The notes: generated by a model not told the origin, from the sequence alone. A stretch of 64,000 bases of DNA from Roseivivax sediminis (GCF_900112685.1 NZ_FOMS01000007.1:186001-250000), one strand, 5' to 3'. Counted from the first letter of the stretch, positions 54,724-63,816 are shown. Numbers and translations: made by a program.

Positions 54724-54999
54724 CTAGCTTCGCCCGGTCAGCGCCCGCACGATCGCAAGCACGACGATCGCGCCGACCGCGGCCACCACCATCAGCAGCA
54801 AGAGGCCCCCGGCCGCCAGCACGCCGATCCCGACGGCGGCGAGGATGAACGGCGTGGCCACCGCCGCGATCACGCCGATCGCGAGGTAGAGCGGCATGTT
54901 GCGCCCGGCGATCCGCCCGGCAAGGTAACCTGCGGCGAGCCCGATCAGCACCAGAAGAACCAGTGCCACCACGCCGATCGCGTCGAGAAGTGCTTCCAT
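54724..54999 (-). CDS. small three-helix membrane protein
   Basis: 91 residues from the ATG at 54999, with AAGGA eight bases upstream; a longer frame upstream is not supported. Nearly all hydrophobic, with three predicted helices (about 5-24, 36-55, 60-86), Gly-rich first helix VLIGLAAGYLAGRIAG and basic end ALTGRS. The first helix recalls GlsB/YeaQ-type transglycosylase-associated proteins, but similarity is loose. Function not known. Confidence 0.65.
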   Translation of the reverse strand: MEALLDAIGVVALVLLVLIGLAAGYLAGRIAGRNMPLYLAIGVIAAVATPFILAAVGIGVLAAGGLLLLMVVAAVGAIVVLAIVRALTGRS

Positions 55000-55136
55000 C
55001 TTCGGGGTCCTTACACCGTATCTGTCACGGCTCTTGTGGCAGGTGAAACGCCGGGCGTCCATTGCCCGCGGCGCCTTTCCCCATGGTCCTGCCCGCTGTC
55101 CAGCCATGCACCCGGCGAAATCCGAGATTGACAATA

Positions 55137-55153
55137 AGTCATACTGTATGACT
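55137..55153 (+). promoter_or_regulatory. palindromic operator at the ytfQ promoter
   Basis: AGTCATACTGTATGACT is a perfect 17-bp palindrome (7-base arms around CTG). It starts 3 bases after a consensus -35 TTGACA (55128-55133), thus covering the spacer/-10 region, and ends 38 bases before the ytfQ ATG. The arrangement implies repression. The GntR protein encoded last in this operon is the obvious candidate. Confidence 0.65.
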
Positions 55154-55191
55154 ACGCTGCGTCAGCCCTCGGGCGAATTCGGGAGGAAATC

Positions 55192-56139
55192 ATGATCAAG
55201 ACGTTATTGGCGACCGCCGCGGCGGTCTCTCTGGGTGCGGCCGCCCAGGCCCAGACCATCGGCTTTTCGCAAATCGGATCGGAATCGGGCTGGCGCGCGG
55301 CCGAGACCACGCTGACGCGTCAGCAGGCAGAGGAACGCGGCATCGACCTGCGTTTCTCGGACGCCCAGCAGCGGCAGGAAAACCAGATCGCGGCGATCCG
55401 GTCCTTCATCGCGCAGGGCGTCGATGCCATCCTGCTCGCCCCCGTCGTGGCGACCGGGTGGGACTCGGTGCTCGAGGAAGCCCAGGAAGCCGAGATCCCG
55501 GTGGTGCTGCTCGACCGGCAGGTGGACAGCTCTGAGGATCTGTACCTGACGGCCGTCGGCTCCGACCTCGTGCACGAGGGCGAGGTCGCGGGACAGTGGC
55601 TGGTGGATACGGTCGGGGACGACGAATGCCGCGTGGTTGAGCTTCAGGGCACCACCGGATCCTCTCCGGCGATCGACCGCAAGACCGGGTTCGAAAACGC
55701 CATCGAGGGCCACGACAACATCGAGATCGTGCGCAGCCAGACCGGCGATTTCACCCGCACCGGCGGCAAGGAAGTCATGGAGAGCTTCCTGCAGGCCGAA
55801 GGCGGCGGCGGCGAGATCTGCGCGCTCTACGCCCATAACGACGACATGGCGATCGGCGCGATTCAGGCCATGAAAGAAGCCGGCGTGAACCCCGGCGAGG
55901 ACGTGCTCGTCGTGTCCATCGACGCGGTGCCGGACATCTTCCAGGCGATGGCCAACGGCGACGCCAACGCGACCGTGGAGCTGACGCCGAACATGGCCGG
56001 TCCGGCCTTCGACGCGCTCGAGGCGTACATGGAGGACGGCACCGAGCCGGAGAAGTTCATCCAGACCGAGTCGAAGCTCTACACCCAAGACGACGATCCG
56101 ATGGCCGAATACGAGGCCCGCAAGGATCTCGGCTACTGA
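55192..56139 (+). CDS. ytfQ: sugar ABC transporter substrate-binding protein, YtfQ-like
   Basis: Periplasmic binding protein of the pentose/hexose (CUT2, LacI-like) class, 315 residues. Signal peptide MIKTLLATAAAVSLGAAAQA, then TIGFSQIGSESGWRAAETT, SFIAQGVDAILLAPVV, VVLLDRQVD and YAHNDDMAIGAIQAMKEAG. These match the galactofuranose-binding YtfQ of E. coli, so galactofuranose is the likely ligand; other furanoses are possible. Good ribosome binding site GGGAGGAAATC. Followed by ABC and two permease genes in the order ytfQ-R-T-yjfF. Confidence 0.9.
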   Translation: MIKTLLATAAAVSLGAAAQAQTIGFSQIGSESGWRAAETTLTRQQAEERGIDLRFSDAQQRQENQIAAIRSFIAQGVDAILLAPVVATGWDSVLEEAQEAEIPVVLLDRQVDSSEDLYLTAVGSDLVHEGEVAGQWLVDTVGDDECRVVELQGTTGSSPAIDRKTGFENAIEGHDNIEIVRSQTGDFTRTGGKEVMESFLQAEGGGGEICALYAHNDDMAIGAIQAMKEAGVNPGEDVLVVSIDAVPDIFQAMANGDANATVELTPNMAGPAFDALEAYMEDGTEPEKFIQTESKLYTQDDDPMAEYEARKDLGY

Positions 56140-56244
56140 TCCGGTGATCGCAAAGGCCGGGGCGGCACCCCTGCCCCGGCTTCTTCGCGGTCCGTGCCCG
56201 CCGCCGCGGCCGGTCCGGACCGCGCCCTGTTTCGGAGGGGCGCC

Positions 56245-57762
56245 ATGCTTCTGACCATCCGGTCCCTGACCAAGACGTTTCCGGGCACCCGCGCGCTCGA
56301 CGCCGTCGATTTCGATCTGCGCGCCGGAGAGGTCCACGCGCTCCTGGGCGAGAACGGTGCCGGCAAGTCGACGCTGATCAAGTGCCTGACCGGCGCCTAC
56401 CAGCGCGACGAGGGCGAGCTGCACCTGGACGGCGCGCCGATTTCGCCGGCCAGCACGCAAGAGGCGCAGGCACTCGGCATCGGCACCGTCTACCAGGAGG
56501 TGAACCTGCTTCCGAACCTGTCGGTGGCGGAGAACCTGACCTTCGGCCGCCAGCCGACCCGCTTCGGCATGATCGACCAGCGCGCCATGCGCCACCAGGC
56601 GGAGGAACTGCTCTCGGGATACGGGCTCGGCGTCGACGTGCGCCGCGATCTCGGCAGCTACTCGGTGGCGGTGCAGCAGCTCGTCGCCATCGCGCGGGCG
56701 GTGGCGCTGTCGGGCAAGGTGCTGATCCTCGACGAGCCGACGGCGAGCCTCGATGCGCGCGAGACGGCGATGCTGTTCGACGTGATGCGCGGGCTGCGCG
56801 ACCGGGGCCTCGGAATCGTCTTCATCTCGCACTTCCTCGACCAGGTCTACGAGGTCGCGGACCGCGCGACCGTCCTGCGCAACGGCCAGCGCATCGTCAC
56901 CGAGGAGACCGCGCGCCTCGACCGGCTGCGCCTGATCGAACACATGCTGGGCCACGAACTGGAAGAGCAGACGACCGAAGGCGCGCGCCACGCGGCGCAG
57001 CCCGCCGCGCCGGATGAGCGCGCGCTGCACTTCGATGGCTTCGGCCGGCGCGGAAAGATCGAGCCGTTCGATCTGTCGATCGGCCGCGGCGAGGTCGTGG
57101 GCCTCGCCGGTCTTCTGGGCGCGGGCCGGACTGAGACCGCCGAAGTCCTGTTCGGCGTGCATCCCGCGCAATCCGGCACGGCGCGGGCACCCGAAGGACC
57201 GCTGGACCTCGGCAATCCGCGCGCGGCCATTGCCGCCGGCTTCGGCTTCGCGCCCGAGGACCGCAAGACCGACGGCATCGTCGCCGACCTGTCGGTGCGC
57301 GAGAACATCGCGCTGGCACTGCAGGCGCGGCGCGGCTGGGCACGCCCCCTGCCCCGCGCAGAGCAGAACCGCCTCGCCGAGCACTACATCCAGCGGCTCG
57401 ATATCCGCACCTCGGACGCCGAGAAGGCGGTCGGGGACCTGTCGGGCGGCAACCAGCAGAAGGTGGTGCTGGCCCGCTGGCTGGCGATGAACCCGCGGTT
57501 CTTCATCCTCGACGAGCCGACGCGCGGCATCGACGTCGGCGCCCACGCGGAAATCCTGCGCCTGATCGAGGAGGTCACAGAGGACGGCATGTCGATCCTG
57601 GTCATTTCCTCGGAGCTCGAGGAGCTCGTGGCGGTGGCGGACCGGGTGATCGTCGTGCGGGACCGGCGCCACGTCGCGGAACTGACCGGCACGGAGATCG
57701 CCACCGACCGGATCGTGCGCGCCATTGCCGCGCCCGACGCCAAAGCCGGGGAGGCCGCCTGA
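56245..57762 (+). CDS. ytfR: sugar ABC transporter ATP-binding protein, YtfR-like
   Basis: Double ABC protein of the CUT2 class, 505 residues. Domain 1 has Walker A LLGENGAGKSTLIK and Walker B VLILDEPTASLDA; its signature region is SYSVAVQQLVAIAR, deviating from LSGGQ. Domain 2 has GLLGAGRTETAE in place of a normal Walker A, typical of the class, with signature LSGGNQQKVVLARWLAMNP. Start ATG at 56245 with GGAGG upstream; the stop overlaps the ytfT start by one base. Confidence 0.94.
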   Translation: MLLTIRSLTKTFPGTRALDAVDFDLRAGEVHALLGENGAGKSTLIKCLTGAYQRDEGELHLDGAPISPASTQEAQALGIGTVYQEVNLLPNLSVAENLTFGRQPTRFGMIDQRAMRHQAEELLSGYGLGVDVRRDLGSYSVAVQQLVAIARAVALSGKVLILDEPTASLDARETAMLFDVMRGLRDRGLGIVFISHFLDQVYEVADRATVLRNGQRIVTEETARLDRLRLIEHMLGHELEEQTTEGARHAAQPAAPDERALHFDGFGRRGKIEPFDLSIGRGEVVGLAGLLGAGRTETAEVLFGVHPAQSGTARAPEGPLDLGNPRAAIAAGFGFAPEDRKTDGIVADLSVRENIALALQARRGWARPLPRAEQNRLAEHYIQRLDIRTSDAEKAVGDLSGGNQQKVVLARWLAMNPRFFILDEPTRGIDVGAHAEILRLIEEVTEDGMSILVISSELEELVAVADRVIVVRDRRHVAELTGTEIATDRIVRAIAAPDAKAGEAA

Positions 57763-58787
57763 TGCCGCAAGCGATCCGACGCGTCCTGCCGCAGCTTCTG
57801 ACCCTTCTGGCGGTGATCCTGCTGGTCTCCGCCTTCTTTCCGGGGTTCCTGCAGGTCGACTACGAACGCGGGCGCCTTGTCGGGCCGATCATCGACGTGA
57901 TCAAGCGCGGCGCGCCCGTGGCGCTTCTGGCCGTGGGTATGACGCTGGTGATCGCCACGCGGGGCATCGACCTGTCGGTCGGCGCGACCATGGCCATCTG
58001 CGGTGCCTGCGCCGCCTGGGCGATCTCGAGCGGATACGGCCTGATCCCGGCCCTCGCCGTGGCGCTGGCCGCCGGGCTTCTGGCCGGTCTCTGGAACGGC
58101 ACCCTCGTCGCCGTCTTCGGCATCCAGCCGATCGTCGCGACGCTGATCCTGATGACAGCCGGACGCGGCGTCGCGCAGCTCATCACCGAGGGCCGCATCC
58201 TGACCTTCACCCATGACGGATTCGCCTTCTTCGGCTCCGGCGCGATCCTCGGCCTGCCGGCGCCGGCGGTGATCTGGGTCCTCGCCGCGATCCTCTTCAC
58301 GCTGCTGGTGCGGCGCACGGCGCTTGGCCTGCTGATCGAATCCATCGGCATCAACCGCCGCGCCAGCACGCTTGCCGGCATCAACAGCCGCGTCCTGCTG
58401 ATCGCGGTCTACATGGCGTCGGGCTTCTGCGCCGCCTGGGCCGGCATCATCGCCACCGCCGACATCCGCGGCGCGGACGCCAACAATTCCGGCCTCTGGC
58501 TCGAACTCGACGCGATCCTTGCCGTGGTGATCGGAGGCAATTCGCTGCTGGGCGGGCGGTTTTCCATCGCCGCGTCGGTCCTCGGAGCGATGATCATCCA
58601 GGCCATCGACACCGGCATCCTGCTGGCCGGCTTCCCGTCGGAGTTCAACCTCGTCATCAAGGCGGCACTGGTTCTGGTGATCCTCGTCCTGCAATCGCCG
58701 AGCCTCGCGCCCCGGATGGCGCGGGCCGCCCGGCGCCGACGGGGAACGCCTGTCGGACGCACCGCCGCAAGGGAGGCCGGAGAATGA
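57762..58787 (+). CDS. ytfT: sugar ABC transporter permease, YtfT-like
   Basis: CUT2 permease, 341 residues, eight to ten helices. Conserved segments LLAVGMTLVIATRGIDLSVGATMAICG and GGNSLLGGRFSIAASVLGAM identify the family. First of two different permeases; it overlaps yjfF by 4 bases. The C-terminal tail is basic (ARAARRRRGTPVG) and cytoplasmic. Confidence 0.93.
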   Translation: MPQAIRRVLPQLLTLLAVILLVSAFFPGFLQVDYERGRLVGPIIDVIKRGAPVALLAVGMTLVIATRGIDLSVGATMAICGACAAWAISSGYGLIPALAVALAAGLLAGLWNGTLVAVFGIQPIVATLILMTAGRGVAQLITEGRILTFTHDGFAFFGSGAILGLPAPAVIWVLAAILFTLLVRRTALGLLIESIGINRRASTLAGINSRVLLIAVYMASGFCAAWAGIIATADIRGADANNSGLWLELDAILAVVIGGNSLLGGRFSIAASVLGAMIIQAIDTGILLAGFPSEFNLVIKAALVLVILVLQSPSLAPRMARAARRRRGTPVGRTAAREAGE

Positions 58788-59761
58788 CCGCGCGCAGCCT
58801 GCCGCTTTTCGCGACCATCGCGATCTTCCTGCTGGCCTACCTCGTCTGCTACCTGCAGTTTCCCGCGATGCTGTCGACGCGGGTGATCGGCAACTTGTTG
58901 ACCGACAACGCCTATCTGGGGATCACCGCGGTCGGCATGACCATCGTGATCCTGTCGGGCGGGATCGACCTGTCGGTCGGATCCGTGATCGCCTTCGCCG
59001 GCGTCTTCATCGCCGTTATGCTGCGCGACACCGGGCTGCACCCTCTCGTGGTCTTCACGCTGCTCCTGGCGATCACCACGGCCTTCGGCGCGGCGATGGG
59101 CGGGCTGATCCACGTGCTGGCCATGCCGCCCTTCATCGTGACGCTGGCAGGCATGTTCCTGGCCCGCGGCGCCGGCTACATGATCTCGGTCGATTCCGTG
59201 CCCATCGACCATCCGTTCTACGACGTGCTGAAAGATGCCTATTACCTGATGCCCGGCAAGGGGCGGCTGACGCTGATCGGTGTGGTGATGCTGCTGTCGG
59301 TGGGTGCCGGCATGGTGATTGCCCACCGCACGCGGTTCGGCACCAACGTCTTCGCGCTCGGCGGCGGGGTACAGACCGCGCGGCTGATGGGCGTGGACGT
59401 GGGACGCACGACGATCCTGATCTACGCCTTCTCGGGATTCATGGCGGGGCTTTCGGGCGTCGTGTTTTCGATCTACACGGCCTCGGGCTATCCGCTCGCC
59501 ATGGTGGGGACGGAGCTCAACGCCATCGCCGCGGTGGTAATCGGCGGCACGATCCTCACCGGCGGGGCGGGATACGTCTTCGGAACACTCGTCGGGGTGC
59601 TGACCATGGGGCTGATCCAGACCTATATCGTCTTCGACGGCTCGCTCTCGAGCTGGTGGACGAAGATCGTGATCGGGGCATTGCTGCTGTTGTTCATTCT
59701 CCTGCAAAAGGGGCTCTTGCGCCTCAACGCGCGCCGGCAGGCCGCACGGTCGATGGCATGA
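58784..59761 (+). CDS. yjfF: sugar ABC transporter permease, YjfF-like
   Basis: Second CUT2 permease of the importer, 325 residues. It shows ITAVGMTIVILSGGIDLSVGSVIAFAG and the Gly-rich IGGTILTGGAGYVFGTLVGVLTMG. Pairs with YtfT in a heteromeric channel, as in the E. coli ytfQRT-yjfF system. The stop overlaps the GntR regulator start by 4 bases. Confidence 0.93.
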   Translation: MTARSLPLFATIAIFLLAYLVCYLQFPAMLSTRVIGNLLTDNAYLGITAVGMTIVILSGGIDLSVGSVIAFAGVFIAVMLRDTGLHPLVVFTLLLAITTAFGAAMGGLIHVLAMPPFIVTLAGMFLARGAGYMISVDSVPIDHPFYDVLKDAYYLMPGKGRLTLIGVVMLLSVGAGMVIAHRTRFGTNVFALGGGVQTARLMGVDVGRTTILIYAFSGFMAGLSGVVFSIYTASGYPLAMVGTELNAIAAVVIGGTILTGGAGYVFGTLVGVLTMGLIQTYIVFDGSLSSWWTKIVIGALLLLFILLQKGLLRLNARRQAARSMA

Positions 59762-60507
59762 CGGACCTCCTGCGCACGGCCCTCGACGGCGGCGGGGTGC
59801 GCAACTCGCACGCGCTGGTGGTCGAGGGGTTGGGGCACGGCATGGTCGCGGGCCAGTACCCCGAGGGCAGCCTGCTGCCTAACGACGAGGAGCTTGCAAA
59901 GACCTTCGGCGTGTCGCGCACGGTGCTGCGCGAGGCGATGAAGACACTCGCCGCCAAGGGCATGATCGAGCCCCGCAGCCGCGTCGGCACCCGCGTGAAG
60001 CCGCGGCGGGCCTGGAACCTGTTCGACCAGCAGGTGCTGGCCTGGCATCTCGACGGCGACGTGAGCCCCGATTTCCTGGCCCAGCTCTTCGAGATGCGGC
60101 TCTCTTTCGAGCCCTTCGCCGCCGGCCTCGCGGCCGAGCGTGCGGGGCCGGAGGCGCTCGCTGCACTCTACGCGCAATGCGACGCGATGGCCGAGGCGAA
60201 AGACGAACGGGCCTTCGCCCTCGCCGACCTGGAATTTCACCGCTGCGTGCACGAGGCCGCGGCGAACGCCTTCTTCCACACGGTCATCACGCTGATCGAG
60301 GCCGCGATGCTCGTGGCCTTGCGCCTCAGTTCTCCCGCTGCGGATCCCGGCAGCAAGGCCGGATCGGCCCAGCGGCACCGCGACATCGCCGACGTCATCG
60401 CCGCCGGCAAGCGGCGTGAAGCCGAGATGGCGATGGCCGCAGTGATCGAGGAAGGCTGGGACCGGATTTCGCGCAATCCCGTCCGAAGCGCGCGAAGCTC
60501 GACCTGA
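59758..60507 (+). CDS. GntR-family (FadR subfamily) regulator of the ytf operon
   Basis: 249 residues: winged helix (about 15-85, LPNDEELAKTFGVSRTVLREAMKTLAAKG) and FCD ligand domain (about 100-235) with DLEFHRCVHEAA. The ATG at 59758 overlaps the yjfF stop, so the regulator is expressed with the importer and likely represses it through the palindrome at 55137-55153. The inducer would be a product of the imported sugar. It resembles DgoR/LldR-like regulators; exact specificity unknown. Confidence 0.9.
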   Translation: MTDLLRTALDGGGVRNSHALVVEGLGHGMVAGQYPEGSLLPNDEELAKTFGVSRTVLREAMKTLAAKGMIEPRSRVGTRVKPRRAWNLFDQQVLAWHLDGDVSPDFLAQLFEMRLSFEPFAAGLAAERAGPEALAALYAQCDAMAEAKDERAFALADLEFHRCVHEAAANAFFHTVITLIEAAMLVALRLSSPAADPGSKAGSAQRHRDIADVIAAGKRREAEMAMAAVIEEGWDRISRNPVRSARSST

Positions 60508-60662
60508 TCGGGATGAAGCGCCTTTCGCCGGACCTCCACCGGAGCCCGCGGATCGGCCCGGCGTAGCGCAGAGGCCCAACCGGCGCCGGCACCGTGCGGC
60601 GGCCGCTTTCCAATCCCGGGCAGCTTCGTTATCACCGCGCAAATTCCTGCCGGAGCGTCCCA

Positions 60663-61280
60663 ATGGCCCAGACAGAAGAGCCGCAACTCTACCTGCTCAC
60701 CCCGCCCGCCTTCGACCTCGGCACCTTTCCCGACCGTCTGGCGCGCGTGCTCGACGCCGCGCCTATCGCGTGCCTGCGGCTTTCGCTCGCGACGCGCGAC
60801 GAGGACACCATCCTGCGTGCCGCCGACGCGATCCGCGACGTCGCCCATGCGCGCGACGTCGCGCTCGTCATCGACACGCACGTGGTGCTGGCCGAGCGGC
60901 TCGGGCTCGACGGCGTGCACCTGCCGGACGGGGCCCGATCGGTGCGTGCGGCGCGCAAGGCGCTCGGCGCCGACGCCATCGTCGGCAGCCATTGCGGCAC
61001 CTCTCGCCATGCCGGCATGAACGCGGGGGAGGCCGGCGCGGACTACGTCGCTTTCGGCCCCGTCTCCGGCGCGCTCGGCGACGGCAGCACGGCAGAGCCG
61101 GAGCTCTTTGCCTGGTGGAGCGAGATGATCGAGCTGCCGGTCGTCGCCGAAGGCGGGCTCGACGCCGAGCACATCCGCAGCCTTGCGCCCGTGACCGACT
61201 TCTTCGCCCTGGGCGAGGAGATCTGGCAGGAAGAGGACGCCGCCGCCGCACTGGGCGATCTGATCGCCGCGATGCGCTAG
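60663..61280 (+). CDS. thiamine phosphate synthase-like protein
   Basis: TIM-barrel protein of 205 residues resembling ThiE, which joins the pyrimidine and thiazole halves of thiamine. Recognisable parts are LYLLTPPAF, VALVIDTHVVLAERLGLDGVHLP, IVGSHCGTSRHAGMNAGEAGADYVAFGPV and VVAEGGLDAEHI. Key ThiE residues around the pyrophosphate site are only partly kept, so it may be a paralogue (TenI-like). It stands alone, without other thiamine genes; the ATG at 60663 is preferred over upstream in-frame starts. Confidence 0.75.
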   Translation: MAQTEEPQLYLLTPPAFDLGTFPDRLARVLDAAPIACLRLSLATRDEDTILRAADAIRDVAHARDVALVIDTHVVLAERLGLDGVHLPDGARSVRAARKALGADAIVGSHCGTSRHAGMNAGEAGADYVAFGPVSGALGDGSTAEPELFAWWSEMIELPVVAEGGLDAEHIRSLAPVTDFFALGEEIWQEEDAAAALGDLIAAMR

Positions 61281-61282
61281 GA

Positions 61283-62107
61283 TCACATCTGCGACGGCGC
61301 GTGATCGTCGCGCACGATCGTTTCGAGCCGGTGGGCCAGCGTCTTCCGGTTGGGCACTTCGTCCACTGGCACCGTTTCGTGGAACAGCACATCGACGCTG
61401 CCGTGCCGCCGCATCGCCAGGACCTCCAGCAGGTTCGCACCGAACGACATGTCGCCCCACCAGCCATAGGCATCGTGGGGCGCGCCCTCGGGCGGACGAT
61501 AGCTCACCGTGACGGGCTGGATCTCCGCGACGTGGCGCAGGCCGTCGGCGAAGAAGGCCTGGAACAGCGTCGTCTTGAACGGGAGCACGCGGCAGCCGTC
61601 GGTCGATGTGCCCTCGGGAAAGAACAGCAGGTGCTGGCCCGCGGTGATGCGCTCCTCGATCAGGGCGGTCTGCATCGCCGCCTCGCGCGCCTCGCGCCGG
61701 ATGAACAGCGTTCCGGTCGCCCGCGCCAGCCAGCCGATTCCGGGCCAGCCCGCCACCTCCGCCTTGGACACGAAGACGACGTTGGCCGAGGCATTCAGCA
61801 CGAAGATGTCGAGCCACGAGGAATGGTTGGCCACCATCGCGCCGATCCCCGTCATCGGCGCTCCGCGTCGCCGCAGCCGCAGGCCGAGGATCGCCACGGC
61901 CCCGGTGCAGACGCCCCGCGTGATCCATGGCGTGACCGGCCGGTGCGGCCCGCAGAGCGGCCGCTCCACCAGTCGTACCATAAGCAGCACGCCAAGCCCG
62001 CCGAAGACCAGCAGAGCCATCGGGATGCCGCGCGCCAGCGCGCGGAGCCAGCCGCCCGCGCCCGGTCGCACCGGGGGCCGGTCGGGCACCCCGCGCCAGG
62101 TGCTCAC
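61283..62107 (-). CDS. olsA: lyso-ornithine lipid O-acyltransferase / 1-acylglycerol-3-phosphate acyltransferase
   Basis: PlsC-family acyltransferase, 274 residues. An N-terminal membrane region (about 20-75), then the HX4D catalytic motif NHSSWLD near residue 96 and FPEGTSTDG near 172. The start is taken as GTG at 62107, overlapping the olsB stop (GTGA); the longer frame to 62173 would lie wholly inside olsB. Directly coupled to olsB, it most likely adds the second acyl chain in ornithine lipid synthesis, though a role in phosphatidic acid formation is also possible. Confidence 0.88.
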   Translation of the reverse strand: MSTWRGVPDRPPVRPGAGGWLRALARGIPMALLVFGGLGVLLMVRLVERPLCGPHRPVTPWITRGVCTGAVAILGLRLRRRGAPMTGIGAMVANHSSWLDIFVLNASANVVFVSKAEVAGWPGIGWLARATGTLFIRREAREAAMQTALIEERITAGQHLLFFPEGTSTDGCRVLPFKTTLFQAFFADGLRHVAEIQPVTVSYRPPEGAPHDAYGWWGDMSFGANLLEVLAMRRHGSVDVLFHETVPVDEVPNRKTLAHRLETIVRDDHAPSQM

Positions 62108-62865
62108 GACCGGTCTCTGCCGTAGATCTCGCGGCCACGGGCGCTCAGCCGCCCGGTATCCATCACGAGGCACACGTCCACGGTGTTGAAAGCATGGTCG
62201 ACGAAGGCGCCCTCGCCCACCACGCCGCCGAGCCGCAGATACGCCTTGATCAGCGCCGGCGTCTCGAGCACGGCGCGGCGGCGGTCGGTCTCGGCTTCCG
62301 ACAGAAGGTCCATCGGCTGGAAGCAGTGGGAGCGTACGCGCAGCTCCGGCGGCGCGAGGTGGCGGTGGTGCAGGTTCGACAGCGGATGGGAGAGCGCCGC
62401 CACGTCGGTGCCGTGAAAGCTCGCCACTCCGAAGAGGATGTCGATGCGGTGCTGCGTGACGTAGTCCGCGAGCGCCTGCCAGAGCGCCATCATCCCCGCC
62501 CCGCCGCGATAGTCGCGATGCAGGCAGGAGCGCCCGAGCTCCAGCAGCCGCTTGCCGGACGCGCGCAGCGGCGCGAGGTCGTATTCGTCATCGCAGTAGA
62601 AGCGGCCGAACGCCTCCGCCTGCTCGCCCCGGATCAGTCGATAGACCCCGACGACCGCGTCGCCACGGGCCTCGTCGATCAACAGCAGGTGATCGGCCGG
62701 GGCGTCGAAGCCGTCGGCCTCAAGCCGCGCGGCGTGGTCGACGCCCTCGCCGCCGCCGCCCAGTTCCGCGACGAAGACCTCGTAGCGCAGGGCTTGCGCG
62801 GCCCGCAGATCCGCCTCGGTCTCGGCCAGGCGCACGGCGAAGACGGGAGCGGTGCTGACGTTCAT
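62104..62865 (-). CDS. olsB: L-ornithine N-alpha-acyltransferase
   Basis: Transfers a 3-hydroxyacyl group from ACP to ornithine, first step of ornithine lipid synthesis. GNAT-like fold; 253 residues from the ATG at 62865. RLAETEADLRAAQALRYEVFVAELG at the N-terminus, LLLIDEARGDAVVGVYRLI, and ELGRSCLHRDYRGGAGMMALWQALADYV match the family. In-frame ATGs at 62913 and 62931 are possible alternatives; none has a strong ribosome binding site. A CtrA-like site lies about 90-100 bases upstream. Confidence 0.88.
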   Translation of the reverse strand: MNVSTAPVFAVRLAETEADLRAAQALRYEVFVAELGGGGEGVDHAARLEADGFDAPADHLLLIDEARGDAVVGVYRLIRGEQAEAFGRFYCDDEYDLAPLRASGKRLLELGRSCLHRDYRGGAGMMALWQALADYVTQHRIDILFGVASFHGTDVAALSHPLSNLHHRHLAPPELRVRSHCFQPMDLLSEAETDRRRAVLETPALIKAYLRLGGVVGEGAFVDHAFNTVDVCLVMDTGRLSARGREIYGRDRS

Positions 62866-62952
62866 CGGGTCTCGGCTGGTCTGGGACGCGGTCACGCCAC
62901 GGCTCTTAGGCATGCGGCGGCGCTTTTGCAAACCGATCCGGCGGCCGGGATC

Positions 62953-62969
62953 TTAACCCTTGCGTAACC
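62953..62969. promoter_or_regulatory. CtrA-like binding site upstream of olsB
   Basis: TTAA-N7-GTAACC differs from the full CtrA consensus TTAA-N7-TTAACC at one position. It lies between the DUF3553 gene and olsB. chpT, which relays phosphate to CtrA, is a near neighbour. A single occurrence of such a short motif can be chance. Confidence 0.35.
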
Positions 62970-62984
62970 ATGAGCCGCTAGCGT

Positions 62985-63164
62985 CTACTCGAAGACGGGA
63001 AGGAGGGTTACGCGTTTGCCATCGATCACGACCTTGCCTTCCTCGCGGAAGTTCACGGTAATCCGGCCGCCGATGTTGGATTGTACCTGCCCCGTGCCCC
63101 AATCCGGCCGTTCGGGGTGCTGGACGAGCATTCCCGGCTCCAGCATCGCATTGAGGTCGTCCAT
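62985..63164 (-). CDS. DUF3553 family small protein
   Basis: A 59-residue protein from an ATG at 63164, with AAAGGAG six bases upstream. The sequence has LEPGMLVQHPERPDWGTGQVQS and ITVNFREEGKVVIDGKRV, the short beta-barrel pattern of DUF3553 proteins, which resemble the CarD/SH3-like and UvrD C-terminal interaction modules. Function not established; a nucleic-acid or RNA polymerase-related role is possible. Divergent from chpT with 44 bases between starts. Confidence 0.8.
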   Translation of the reverse strand: MDDLNAMLEPGMLVQHPERPDWGTGQVQSNIGGRITVNFREEGKVVIDGKRVTLLPVFE

Positions 63165-63208
63165 GCGTACTCCTTTCGCCCGACGCGCGGGCTGGTCCGG
63201 GGGCGCCG

Positions 63209-63811
63209 ATGTCGGAGTCTAACGCCGATCTGGCGCAGTTGATAGGCTCGCGCATCTGCCACGATCTGATCTCTCCGGTCGGGGCGATCAACAACGGGGT
63301 GGAGCTTCTGTCGATGACCGCCGGGATGCCGCCCGACCCCGAGGAAATGTCGTTGATCGAGACCTCGGCGCGCGCGGCGGCGGCGCGGATCAAGCTGTTC
63401 CGCATCGCCTTCGGTGCGGCGGGTACCGAGGAAGCGGTGCGCCGGTCCGAGATGCGTGCGATCCTCACCGACGTCACCGCCGACAAGCGGCTCGACGTGG
63501 ACCTGTCGCTCGACGGCGACCCGCCCCGGACGGAGGCGCAGCTGGGCCTTCTGGCGTTGCTCTGCGTCGACGCCGCCCTGACTCACGGCGGCCTCGTGCA
63601 GGCAAGCTGGCAATCCGGGCGCTGGCACCTCACGACCGAGGCCGAACCCCGCAAATACGCACCCGGCCTCTGGTCGATCCTGACGGACGGGGCCGCAGAG
63701 GACGTCACCCCGGCCGAGGTACAGTTCCGGCTGCTGGCAGACCGCGCGGCCGAAATGGGCCGCGCGATCACGGTGGAAGATGGAGAGACCGCCCTGACGC
63801 TGACGGTCTGA
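63209..63811 (+). CDS. chpT: histidine phosphotransferase ChpT
   Basis: Relays phosphate from CckA to CtrA (and CpdR) in the alphaproteobacterial cell-cycle/motility pathway. 200 residues: a DHp-like helical hairpin with the phospho-accepting His in GSRICHDLISPVGAINNGVELL (His18) and a degenerate ATPase-like C-terminal domain (about 80-200). In Rhodobacterales this pathway mainly controls motility and gene transfer agents. Start ATG at 63209. Convergent with proA, 5 bases apart. Confidence 0.93.
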   Translation: MSESNADLAQLIGSRICHDLISPVGAINNGVELLSMTAGMPPDPEEMSLIETSARAAAARIKLFRIAFGAAGTEEAVRRSEMRAILTDVTADKRLDVDLSLDGDPPRTEAQLGLLALLCVDAALTHGGLVQASWQSGRWHLTTEAEPRKYAPGLWSILTDGAAEDVTPAEVQFRLLADRAAEMGRAITVEDGETALTLTV

Positions 63812-63816
63812 ACGGC

